From Acidimicrobiia bacterium (GTDB lineage Bacteria; Actinomycetota; Acidimicrobiia; Acidimicrobiales; Poriferisodalaceae): a stretch of 64,000 nucleotides of DNA. The notes beneath the pieces were generated by a model. It was given only the letters and a program-made list of their open reading frames with translations. It was not told where the DNA came from and did no database searches. The stretch spans positions 20,151-84,150 of the forward strand of contig JAJDTF010000158.1 in assembly GCA_022827265.1 (NCBI GenBank), read 5' to 3'. Positions 17,794-25,237 of this stretch are shown here, in pieces (within the stretch, counting starts at the first letter, position 1; each line of letters opens with the position of its first letter). A program made the position numbers and the translations under genes.

Positions 17794-19361
17794 GCGGCCT
17801 GGCAGTGCTGGGGGGACGACGCTTCGAATCCACCCCAGTGCACATCAGTGGGGTGGCACTGATGTTCGTGGGGATCGGCATGGCGATCTCCGCCGTTGTC
17901 GCGCTCATCGACGGCGGCGGAGGTGCGCTCGCGCTGGGAGCGTCGGCGGCGATCACCGCAGGGGTGGGCAGCGCCATGAACCGCAGCACGACAGCGTCGG
18001 ACCGGGCGGATTCCCCGCTGGCGTTTGCTTCCGTGGCATGGGCGTGGCTGGCCGTTTCGCTCGCCGGAACGATGCCGTACCTGTTCAGCGGCGTGATCGG
18101 ATGGAGCGAGGCCGACAACGCGCTGTTCGAGTCCATCTCGGGCTTCACCTGTACGGGTGCCACGATCCTGGCCGATATCGACGGGGTTGCTCACGGAATC
18201 CTCTTCTTTCGCAGCATGACCCAGTGGTTCGGCGGCATGGGCTTGATCGTGCTCGCAGTGAGCGTGCTGCCCGCTTTGAAGGTGGGCGGCTTGGAGCTGA
18301 TTGCCAACGAGGCACCGGGTCCCACAGCCGATCGCTTCACGCCGCGCATCGCCGCGACGGCCCGCCGGTTGTGGATGCTGTACGGCGGATTCACGCTGGC
18401 GGTGGCGCTTGCACTGCTGGCAGCGGGAACCAGCCTGTTCGACGCGGTGGCACACGCGTTCACCACCGTGGCAACCGGAGGTTTCTCGACGCACTCGGCA
18501 TCGATTGCATTCTTCGACTCGGTGGCCGTCGAACTGGTGATCATCGTCGGCATGATCACCTGCGGAGCGAGCTTCTCGATCCATTGGCACGTGATCACAC
18601 GCGCCAAATCGCAGCGCCGGAGCTATTCGGAGTTGCGCTGGTACTTGGCGCTCATCTGCGGTGCCGCCGTTGCTCTGCTGGTGCTGAATTCAGGGAAGCT
18701 CAGTCTCGGCGACAACCTGCGGGAGGCGGCGTTCTACGCAGCCTCGCTGGGGTCCAATACCGGCTACGGCCTCACCGACTATGCGGATGAGCAATTCTGG
18801 ACACCCTCGGCGCAACTGGTGCTGCTGGCCCTGTTCGTGATCGGCGGCATGACAGGCTCGACCGCGGGCGGCATCAAGGTGCTGCGCTTGCAGATCGTGG
18901 CCCGCTACGCGATCCGGGAGGTCATCCGTGCTCGCCACCGCAGGGCCGTGCTGCCGATGCGCCTCGGCGACACCACCGTGGCCGAGGACGTCGCAGCCCG
19001 CGCACTGGGCTTCGTGCTGCTGTACTTGGGCCTCGCGCTGGCGGGCGGTGTGTTGATGACTGCGCTGGGCAACGATCTCGAAACGGGATTCTCCGGCGCT
19101 GTCTCGGCCATCGGCACCGTCGGCCCGGCGCTGGGCGAAGCGGGGCCGACCTCTTCAGCGCTTGCGTTCGAACGCGGGTCTCGGCCGGTGATGATGGTGC
19201 TCATGCTGTTCGGCCGCCTTGAGGTATTCCCCACCATGCTGATGTTCGTGGCTGCGGTGCGTGCCGCCACCCGCTCGCGCAATCAGCGCCCGACCACCAC
19301 ACGCGGACCCCGCCGGCTCACACGGCTCCCTGCGCGCAAGGGAGGTTGGTCAGGAAACTGA
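17790..19361 (+). CDS. trkH: TrkH-family potassium-channel subunit, canonical
   Basis: A 523-residue paralogue of the preceding gene with conventional pore loops: SGFTCTGATIL, AFTTVATGGFST, SLGSNTGYGLT and SAIGTVGPALG, plus QWFGGMG after the first loop. The ATG at 17790 overlaps the upstream stop (ATGA). The product should form the K+-conducting dimer gated by TrkA. Its stop codon region overlaps the convergent lipoprotein gene by 12 bp. Confidence 0.9.
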   Translation: MSGLAVLGGRRFESTPVHISGVALMFVGIGMAISAVVALIDGGGGALALGASAAITAGVGSAMNRSTTASDRADSPLAFASVAWAWLAVSLAGTMPYLFSGVIGWSEADNALFESISGFTCTGATILADIDGVAHGILFFRSMTQWFGGMGLIVLAVSVLPALKVGGLELIANEAPGPTADRFTPRIAATARRLWMLYGGFTLAVALALLAAGTSLFDAVAHAFTTVATGGFSTHSASIAFFDSVAVELVIIVGMITCGASFSIHWHVITRAKSQRRSYSELRWYLALICGAAVALLVLNSGKLSLGDNLREAAFYAASLGSNTGYGLTDYADEQFWTPSAQLVLLALFVIGGMTGSTAGGIKVLRLQIVARYAIREVIRARHRRAVLPMRLGDTTVAEDVAARALGFVLLYLGLALAGGVLMTALGNDLETGFSGAVSAIGTVGPALGEAGPTSSALAFERGSRPVMMVLMLFGRLEVFPTMLMFVAAVRAATRSRNQRPTTTRGPRRLTRLPARKGGWSGN

Positions 19362-20015
19362 GCGCAGCGGGGTCAGCGGCATCAGCTCGCTGAAGTCGTC
19401 AACCCGCAGCACGCGAGGCAGTTCACCTGGCCGCACTTGAGCAATCGTGCCGGCGCCGTCGGGCAGCGATTGTGCCACCCCATCGAGAAAGAACAGCACG
19501 CCCTGGCTGTCACGTGCGAGCGCCGAGGCCGTGAGCACGAGCTGCGCCACGGCACGTACTCGCTGCGCACCCTCGACTTCGAAGAAGACCTCGTTGAGGT
19601 GGATGGACACGACGTTGTTACGCAGGAGTTGCACGTCCACGACTTCGGTGCCGGCCGGAATCGCTGACTCCAGCCCGTTCTCGGCTTCGGTCGGCGTCGG
19701 ACCGGCCAGCAGGTTGTTGAGCGGAGCATCGAGAAAGACAGGGGCAGCGAGCGGCCGTTGCAGCTCCACAAGCAAGCCGTCGCGCAGGAAATAGACGGCG
19801 TGCAGGGATGCGGTGGGAGTGTCCGGCTCCGCACCGACCACCGGTTCGTTCCGGTCGGGAAACACACCTGCCGGCACTTCGATGTGAGTCGGAGCGTCAT
19901 CGGTAGGCAAACCGCACGCAGCGGCCGCCAGAGCGCACGTCACCGACGCGCAGATGCGTCTCAGCGCTGGCCTCCGCTGCGTGCGCCTGCTTCGCCTGCA
20001 ACGGGGCCGTCTCAC
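19350..20015 (-). CDS. Short LpqB-like lipoprotein with GerMN domain
   Basis: A 221-residue lipoprotein: an Arg-rich start, a hydrophobic stretch, and lipobox LAAAAC near residue 34, followed by one GerMN domain (PLNNLLAGPTPTE through the RAVAQLVLTAS segment). It follows mtrB with a GTGA overlap, the place held by lpqB in mtrA-mtrB-lpqB operons. LpqB is usually close to 580 residues with GerMN plus a beta-propeller; here the propeller is absent. By position and domain it should be an envelope partner of MtrB. Confidence 0.75.
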   Translation of the reverse strand: MRRPRCRRSRRTQRRPALRRICASVTCALAAAACGLPTDDAPTHIEVPAGVFPDRNEPVVGAEPDTPTASLHAVYFLRDGLLVELQRPLAAPVFLDAPLNNLLAGPTPTEAENGLESAIPAGTEVVDVQLLRNNVVSIHLNEVFFEVEGAQRVRAVAQLVLTASALARDSQGVLFFLDGVAQSLPDGAGTIAQVRPGELPRVLRVDDFSELMPLTPLRSVS

Positions 20016-21427
20016 CGGTGCCCCGCAATGGGAAGTTCGACCACGAAGCGGGCACCGCGCTCGCCGTCAGGCCGTGACTCGACACGCACTGAGCCGCCGT
20101 GACGCCGGGTGTGCTCGTACACCAGGGCCAGACCGAGACCGGCACCGGTGCCGGCTCCCCGCTTCCGCGCCGCCGCGCCGCGCGTGAAGCGCTCAAAGAC
20201 CAGATCACGCTCGGAGGGCGTGACGCCCGGCCCATCGTCCTCGACGGCGACGCGCACCAGGTTGCCGGGCCGTGAGATCCCCACCCAGGTGACACCGCCA
20301 CCGTGCTTTTCGGCATTGCGCAGCAGGTTGTCGAAAACCTGTGCGAGCCCTCGCTTGTCGCCGATCACCACAGCATCCGTGGCAGCAGCGCTGATGTTCA
20401 GCTCTACGTCGGGCCCAAGTGTGCCGACGCGATGCTGGACCAGCTCGGTGATGTTGACGAGACCGCGCTCGAAGACCGATCCGTCAGCGTCGGGTCGGGA
20501 GATCTCCAAGAGATCCTGCACGAGCTGCTGGAATCTGTCGACTTCGGCTGCGAGCAGGTCCAGTGCCGTTGCCCCTTGAGCGGACAGCTCATCGCGGTGG
20601 CCGTTCAGATAGTCAATCGAACTTCGCAAGGTCTGCAGCGGCGATCGCAGCTCATGGCTCACATCGGACGCGAATCTCGCGTCGCGCGCGATGCGGCGCT
20701 CCATGGCGTCAGCCATGTCGTTGAAAGACTCCACGATCACCGCGAGGTCGGGATCGTCGCTGCGTTCGACTCGCGTGTCGAATCGACCGTGCGCGATCGA
20801 GTTCGCAGCGTCGGACACGGTTGCGAGCGGTCGCAGCAATCGCCCGCCGGCCCAGGCCCCGACGGCAACGCCGATCAGCACCGTCAGGGCCGCTCCGACA
20901 CCCAGAATCAGCCGCAAGCTGGCGAGCGTGGCTTCGATCTCTGAGAGGGGGACGACCTCGAAGTAGAGCGTCTCGCTGAGCTGCGATACCGCAGCCGGGC
21001 GCAGCCGCAAACCGAGCGCGAGCTGGGGGACACCGTCGAGCCGATATCGCATCGCGTGGGCCTGATCAGATCGCTCGACAGCCTCCACGAGCTCATCAGG
21101 AAGATCGCTGGGCACCAGGGACGGCGATCGCCAGATGTCGGGCCCGGTTCGGACAATGGAACGGCTGCCGCTGAGGCTCGGGAGCGATTCGAGCAGCACC
21201 GCGAAGTCGGGACTCTCCGCGCGTAGCGAGCCCTGCACCTGGGTGGCGTTTGCGAAGAACTGAGCCTCAGAGGAGTCCTGGCGCAGGCCCAGCATTGAGC
21301 CCCGGGAGAGGCTGTAGGTCATCACCACGAGCAGAAATGCCGCCAGCAACGCGCCCAGAGTGAAGGCGCCGACAACGCGAGCGCGAAGCGGCAACCGGCG
21401 CAGCGGCCGCGGCCAGCGCAGCCTCAT
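20012..21427 (-). CDS. mtrB: Sensor histidine kinase MtrB
   Basis: A 471-residue membrane kinase for MtrA, which controls cell-wall and division genes in actinobacteria. It has a TM segment at about 18-40, an extracellular sensor, a second TM near 170-195, a HAMP domain, the H-box SDVSHELRSPLQTL near residue 260, and N, G1 and G2 boxes (NLLRNAEKHG, EDDGPG, GAGLGLAL). ATG 21427 is preceded by a 42-bp near-perfect duplicate of its own start. A dispersed repeat separates it from mtrA. Confidence 0.92.
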   Translation of the reverse strand: MRLRWPRPLRRLPLRARVVGAFTLGALLAAFLLVVMTYSLSRGSMLGLRQDSSEAQFFANATQVQGSLRAESPDFAVLLESLPSLSGSRSIVRTGPDIWRSPSLVPSDLPDELVEAVERSDQAHAMRYRLDGVPQLALGLRLRPAAVSQLSETLYFEVVPLSEIEATLASLRLILGVGAALTVLIGVAVGAWAGGRLLRPLATVSDAANSIAHGRFDTRVERSDDPDLAVIVESFNDMADAMERRIARDARFASDVSHELRSPLQTLRSSIDYLNGHRDELSAQGATALDLLAAEVDRFQQLVQDLLEISRPDADGSVFERGLVNITELVQHRVGTLGPDVELNISAAATDAVVIGDKRGLAQVFDNLLRNAEKHGGGVTWVGISRPGNLVRVAVEDDGPGVTPSERDLVFERFTRGAAARKRGAGTGAGLGLALVYEHTRRHGGSVRVESRPDGERGARFVVELPIAGHR

Positions 21428-21505
21428 GTCACACCCGGAGTCCGGTTGCCGCCACCAAGCACAGCAACCGGCGCAGCGGCCGCGGCCGGCGCAGCCTCAT
21501 GTCAC
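21391..21505 (-). repeat. Duplicated start region of mtrB
   Basis: The 42 bp at 21391-21432, which contain the mtrB start, recur at 21464-21505 with one mismatch and an offset of 73 bp. The upstream copy carries its own ATG (21500), which reads 23 codons (MRLRRPRPLRRLL and on) to a TGA at 21431-21429. That TGA lies one base before the true mtrB ATG. Confidence 0.92.
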
Positions 21506-21552
21506 GTCCTCAAGCGGCAAGCGGATTGGCAGGTCTTCCGTCGTAGCGGCCA

Positions 21553-21638
21553 TTGCTTCCCGCTCTTGTTCCCCGTCTTCATTCGATACGGGCTCACGGG
21601 CCGCTCGGGCCACGGCTTCGCCATTCGGCTCAGCCTCT
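21553..21638 (-). repeat. Dispersed repeat, long type
   Basis: Minus-strand copy running from AGAGGCTGAGCC to GGGAAGCAA, with an inserted CCCGTATCGAATGAAGACGG-like segment in place of the short type's central GAGCGCAGCGAA. The TGA in GGCTGAGCC is the stop codon of mtrA. It fills much of the mtrA-mtrB spacer. Confidence 0.9.
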
Positions 21639-22310
21639 GAGCTTGTAACCCAGGCCGCGAGCCGTTGCGACGTAGCGCGGGCTGGCTGGATCGTCCTCGA
21701 TCTTGAGGCGCAGCCGGCGGACATGCACATCCACCAGGCGACCGTCGCCGAAGTAGTCGTAGCCCCAGACTCGTTCGAGCAGCTGCTCGCGGCTCATCAC
21801 CTTGCCGGGGTTGTCGGACAGTTCGCAGAGCAGCCGGAATTCGGTCTTGGTCAGGTGCAACTCGTCGCCACCCTTGGTCACGACGCCCTCGTCGGGATAG
21901 ATCTCCAGGTCGCCAATGGTTCGAGGCAGGCCGCTGCCGTCCACGGTCCGGCTTCGCCGCAACAGTGCCCTGATGCGCGCCGAGAGTTCTTTCGGGGCGA
22001 AGGGCTTGGTGAGGTAGTCGTCGGCTCCGGCTTCGAGCCCTGCAACGACGTCGTGGGTGTCATCGCGAGCCGTCACCATGATGATCGGCACATGACTGAT
22101 CCGCCTGATGGAGCGGCACAGCTCGAACCCGTCGAGACCGGGCAGCATGATGTCGACGAGCACGACATCGGTGCTCTCGGGTGTGAATCGCTCGAGAGCC
22201 TCCTCGCACGACTCGGCCTCGCTGACCTGCCAGCCTTCGTCCTCCAGCGCGAGACGCAGCGCTGTGCGGATCCGCTCGTCGTCTTCGACTGCGAGAACGT
22301 TGGTGGTCAA
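21630..22310 (-). CDS. mtrA: Response regulator MtrA
   Basis: A 226-residue OmpR/PhoB-type regulator: receiver domain with acidic pair in VEDDERI, phospho-Asp in VLVDIMLPGLDGF and Lys in LTKPFAP, then a winged helix with EFRLLCEL and VDVHVRRLRLKIE. The start is a TTG at 22310-22308, supported by a 4-nt TTGA overlap with the upstream gene and by the normal MtrA length. The final GYKLRG reaches its stop only within a dispersed repeat. Confidence 0.92.
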   Translation of the reverse strand: MTTNVLAVEDDERIRTALRLALEDEGWQVSEAESCEEALERFTPESTDVVLVDIMLPGLDGFELCRSIRRISHVPIIMVTARDDTHDVVAGLEAGADDYLTKPFAPKELSARIRALLRRSRTVDGSGLPRTIGDLEIYPDEGVVTKGGDELHLTKTEFRLLCELSDNPGKVMSREQLLERVWGYDYFGDGRLVDVHVRRLRLKIEDDPASPRYVATARGLGYKLRG

Positions 22311-22612
22311 CGCCGCGCTCCCTTCTTGCGGAACTGCACGGAGGCCTGGTCGGCCCACTCGCTCATGGATCGCAGCACGAGGGCCGCGAGCGCAGCTACC
22401 CCAGCGGCGGCGGCGAGGGCGCCGATTGCCGTTCCGCCCAACGCCGGGCCGACGCATCCCCCGCTGCACTGCAGAGCGCTCGTCGCATATCCCGCGAGGC
22501 CGCCGCAAACAGCCGCAACGACAATCGCTCCGAAGGCCACGGCCCTGGCCAGCACCGACGGCAGCGCGGTGGGCGCCGCAGTGAGCCCAATGCCGTCGCC
22601 GTCGTCGTGCAT
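22307..22612 (-). CDS. Small two-TM membrane protein upstream of mtrA
   Basis: About 101 residues with two hydrophobic helices (about 18-45 and 55-85, the first ending near a CSGGC motif) and a basic C-terminus QFRKKGARR. It overlaps the mtrA TTG start by 4 nt, so mtrA translation probably depends on it. ATG 22612 is preceded closely by AGGTGA; another in-frame ATG at 22627 is possible. I do not recognise the family. Confidence 0.6.
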   Translation of the reverse strand: MHDDGDGIGLTAAPTALPSVLARAVAFGAIVVAAVCGGLAGYATSALQCSGGCVGPALGGTAIGALAAAAGVAALAALVLRSMSEWADQASVQFRKKGARR

Positions 22613-22670
22613 GCTCACCTGCGCCATGGTACGGCCATGCGTGCAGCACGTCGTCAATCGCCCCGCTTCC

Positions 22671-22738
22671 TTCCCGCTCAGGTTCCCGTCTTCATTGGAT
22701 ACGGGCTCACGGGCCGCTCGGACCACCGGCTCAGCCTC
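22671..22738 (-). repeat. Dispersed repeat, long type, degenerate
   Basis: A diverged copy: GAGGCTGAGCC end retained, part of the GGCGAAGCC segment lost, and the long-type central insert present. It separates the divergent mtrA-side operon and the Nudix gene. Confidence 0.8.
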
Positions 22739-22763
22739 GTGCCTTGCGTGGCAGACTGCGCCA

Positions 22764-23270
22764 ATGTCGCCTGACGTGCACCGATGGGCTGTCGCCGGCG
22801 GCATCCTCGCGCATGATGATGCCGTGCTCATGGTCAACAACCGGCGGCGCAACGGCAGCACCGACTGGAGCACACCGGGCGGTGTCGTCGATCCGGGCGA
22901 GACCGTGCTCGGAGCTTTGACGCGTGAGGTAGCCGAAGAAACCGGCCTGCAGGTATCGGCCTGGGACGGCCCGCTGTACACCGTCGAGGCAGACGGCAGC
23001 GCCGGACCAGGCTGGTTCCTGACGGTGGAGGTTCACGAAGCCCAGCACTGGAGCGGCGACCTGGACATCGCCGATCCTGACGGCATCGTCTTCGATGCCC
23101 GGTGGGTACGTGTCGGCGAACTCGAAGATCTGCTCACCGGCCAGTACGCATGGATGGCTGAGCCGTTGCTGAGGTATCTCGCAGGCGGTGCTCCGCGGGG
23201 CCATGTGTTCCGGTACACGGTGACCGGGGACCATCGCGACGGATTGGTGGTGACGCCGGCCACCTCATGA
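22764..23270 (+). CDS. Nudix hydrolase
   Basis: A 168-residue Nudix enzyme with a perfect Nudix box, G-x5-E-x7-REVAEETG, near residues 40-62 (GGVVDPGE, then REVAEETGL). The substrate is unknown; it lies 4 nt over the start of dinB (ATGA), which suggests nucleotide-pool or DNA-damage functions. ATG 22764 begins the domain; the much longer open frame upstream runs antisense through mtrA/mtrB and is not coding. Confidence 0.85.
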   Translation: MSPDVHRWAVAGGILAHDDAVLMVNNRRRNGSTDWSTPGGVVDPGETVLGALTREVAEETGLQVSAWDGPLYTVEADGSAGPGWFLTVEVHEAQHWSGDLDIADPDGIVFDARWVRVGELEDLLTGQYAWMAEPLLRYLAGGAPRGHVFRYTVTGDHRDGLVVTPATS

Positions 23271-24631
23271 GCCAGCCACAGCGTCGACCGCCCGGCGAGC
23301 TGCCGATCCTTCATGTCGATATGGACGCGTTCTACGTAGAAGTCGAACGCATGCGCGATCCATCGCTGATCGGGCGCCCCGTGATTGTCGGGGGATCGGG
23401 CAGGAGAGGTGTTGTTGCCTCCGCCAGCTACGAGGCGCGTGCAGCAGGCGTGCACGCAGCCATGCCGACCGCGCAGGCACGTCGCCTCTGCCCATCCGCT
23501 GTCGTGGTCACCTCCGACTTCTCCGGCTACATCGAAGCCTCATCGGCGATCGCGGAGGTCTTCGAGTCGGTCACTCCCCACGTGGAGCCCATCGCGCTGG
23601 ATGAGGCCTTTCTGGATGTCTCCGGCGCCCACCGGTTGTTCGGCTCGTCGTCGGAGATCGCCTGGCACCTGCGCAATGCCGTACGGGAAGCGGTGGCGCT
23701 GGACTGTTCTGTCGGCGTCGCGTCGAACAAGACGCTGTCCAAGCTCGCGTCGGTCGCGGCAAAACCGGCCGTGCACCCTGATGGACCCCGGCCGGGGCTC
23801 GGCGTCTGTGTGGTCAGCGTCGCGGACGAACTGGACTTCCTGCAGGCTCATCGTGTGGAGGCGCTGTGGGGGGTCGGCCCCGTAACGCTCCGCCGGCTGA
23901 ACGGGATCGGCGTCTGCACCGTGGGCGACCTGGCTGCTGTGCCGCTGGAGCGGCTGGTCTCGACTGTCGGTGCCGCGCACGGCGCGCATCTCGCAGCGCT
24001 GGCGCAGGGAATCGACGACCGGCCGGTTCATCGGGGCGGACTCCCGCGTTCGGTGAGTCACGAGCAGACGTTCGAGACCGATCTGACCGGTGCCGATCGC
24101 GTGCGCAGCGAAGCGGTGCGCCTCGCCGACGCCGTCGCATCACGCTTGCGGGCCGGCGGGCTGTCAGGGCGGACGGTGACCGTCAAGGTCAAGCATCCCG
24201 ACTTCTCGTTGCGGACGCGAGCACACACGCTCCCCGAGCCGATCCGGACCGGGCATGCGCTTGCCCATGTTGCGCAGAAGCTGATCGGCACGTTGGATCT
24301 CCACGCAGGGATCCGCTTGCTGGGAGTTGCCGTATCGAACCTGGAAGAAACGGCGTCTGCGGAGACGGAGTTCGCGACAGGATCATTCAACGAGCGCGAG
24401 GCGGCCCCGGCGCAGCCTCATCAGATGGCACTCGATTTGGACCTGCCGCCCGATGCCGCGACTGGGTGCGGTGACGAGACAATTCGGGGACCGACGGGTG
24501 ACACCGAGCTCGACCTCAGGCTGGCAGATGCCCTTGATGCCATCCGAGACCGCTTCGGCCGCTCCGTGATCGCCCACGGCTCAGCAGCTCTGCGGGACAG
24601 CACGCCAGGCGAGCGTCGCTGGGGCCGCTGA
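23267..24631 (+). CDS. dinB: DNA polymerase IV (Y family)
   Basis: A 454-residue error-prone translesion polymerase. Catalytic carboxylates are in HVDMDAFYVEVE (near the N-terminus) and ALDEAFLDVSG; YEARAAGVHAAMP and the HhH segment (VGPVTLRRLNGIGVCTVGDL) are present. The C-terminal tail is about 70 residues beyond the little-finger domain and lacks an obvious beta-clamp peptide, though a QMALDLD sequence near residue 388 could serve as one. Confidence 0.92.
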   Translation: MSQPQRRPPGELPILHVDMDAFYVEVERMRDPSLIGRPVIVGGSGRRGVVASASYEARAAGVHAAMPTAQARRLCPSAVVVTSDFSGYIEASSAIAEVFESVTPHVEPIALDEAFLDVSGAHRLFGSSSEIAWHLRNAVREAVALDCSVGVASNKTLSKLASVAAKPAVHPDGPRPGLGVCVVSVADELDFLQAHRVEALWGVGPVTLRRLNGIGVCTVGDLAAVPLERLVSTVGAAHGAHLAALAQGIDDRPVHRGGLPRSVSHEQTFETDLTGADRVRSEAVRLADAVASRLRAGGLSGRTVTVKVKHPDFSLRTRAHTLPEPIRTGHALAHVAQKLIGTLDLHAGIRLLGVAVSNLEETASAETEFATGSFNEREAAPAQPHQMALDLDLPPDAATGCGDETIRGPTGDTELDLRLADALDAIRDRFGRSVIAHGSAALRDSTPGERRWGR

Positions 24632-24719
24632 GCACATTCCCTGGGGGTGCGTGGAAGTAGGGCCGAGCGCGGTCCTACACTGGCAGCAACATCGGCAATA
24701 CAGCATTTGGAGCCTGTGC

Positions 24720-25097
24720 GTGCCGCTTTCGGAAGACGAACAACGCATCCTGCTCGAGATCGAGAAGGATTTCTACGACACCGATCCCGAATTCGCGCGG
24801 GAGGTGTCAGAAACGACGCTGACTCGTCACGCGCTGCGCAACATCCGCTGGGCAGTGCTCGGTGGCGTCTTGGGGCTGGTCGGCATCGGCTTGGGCCTGC
24901 AGGTGCACTTCGCGCTGTCGTTCGTCGCGTTCTTGGTCGTGTTCGCCAGCGCAGTGGTGATCGAGCGCAACGTCCGCAAGATGGGCAGGCTGGGGCTCGA
25001 GAAAGTCTCGGATTCGATCGCCAAGCGGTCGCGGCCCTCCAATCCGGATTCCTTCGGCGACCGCATGCGGCGCCGCTTCCGCAACGACCCCAGCTAG
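24720..25097 (+). CDS. DUF3040 membrane protein
   Basis: A 125-residue protein starting VPLSEDEQRILLEIEKDFY, the signature of DUF3040, followed by two hydrophobic segments near 45-85 and a basic tail. DUF3040 genes often lie near mraZ and dinB in actinobacteria, as here. GTG 24720 has GGAG 9 nt upstream and gives the family's usual N-terminus. Function unknown. Confidence 0.82.
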   Translation: MPLSEDEQRILLEIEKDFYDTDPEFAREVSETTLTRHALRNIRWAVLGGVLGLVGIGLGLQVHFALSFVAFLVVFASAVVIERNVRKMGRLGLEKVSDSIAKRSRPSNPDSFGDRMRRRFRNDPS

Positions 25098-25108
25098 CCC
25101 AGCTCTTT

Positions 25109-25237
25109 CTTTCCCGCTCTTGTTCCCGGTCTTCATCGAGTACGGGCTCACGGGCCGCTCGGGCCACGGCTTCGCCCTGTGCTTGCCGCTCTAGCTCGCT
25201 TCGCTCACGGGCCGCTTTGGCCCGGGGCTCAGCCTCT
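25109..25237 (-). repeat. Dispersed repeat, compound copy
   Basis: The same two-unit arrangement as at 8844-8959 but in the opposite orientation and with the long-type insert: AGAGGCTGAGCCCCGGGCC, a first unit ending in GAGCTAGAGCGGCAAGCAC, then GGCGAAGCCGTGGCC and onward. Its TGA terminates the transglutaminase gene. Confidence 0.9.

Noticed and set aside
21360..22763. 636-codon frame running into the Nudix gene
   Set aside because: Only its last 168 codons are Nudix; the rest is antisense to mtrB and mtrA and crosses two repeats.
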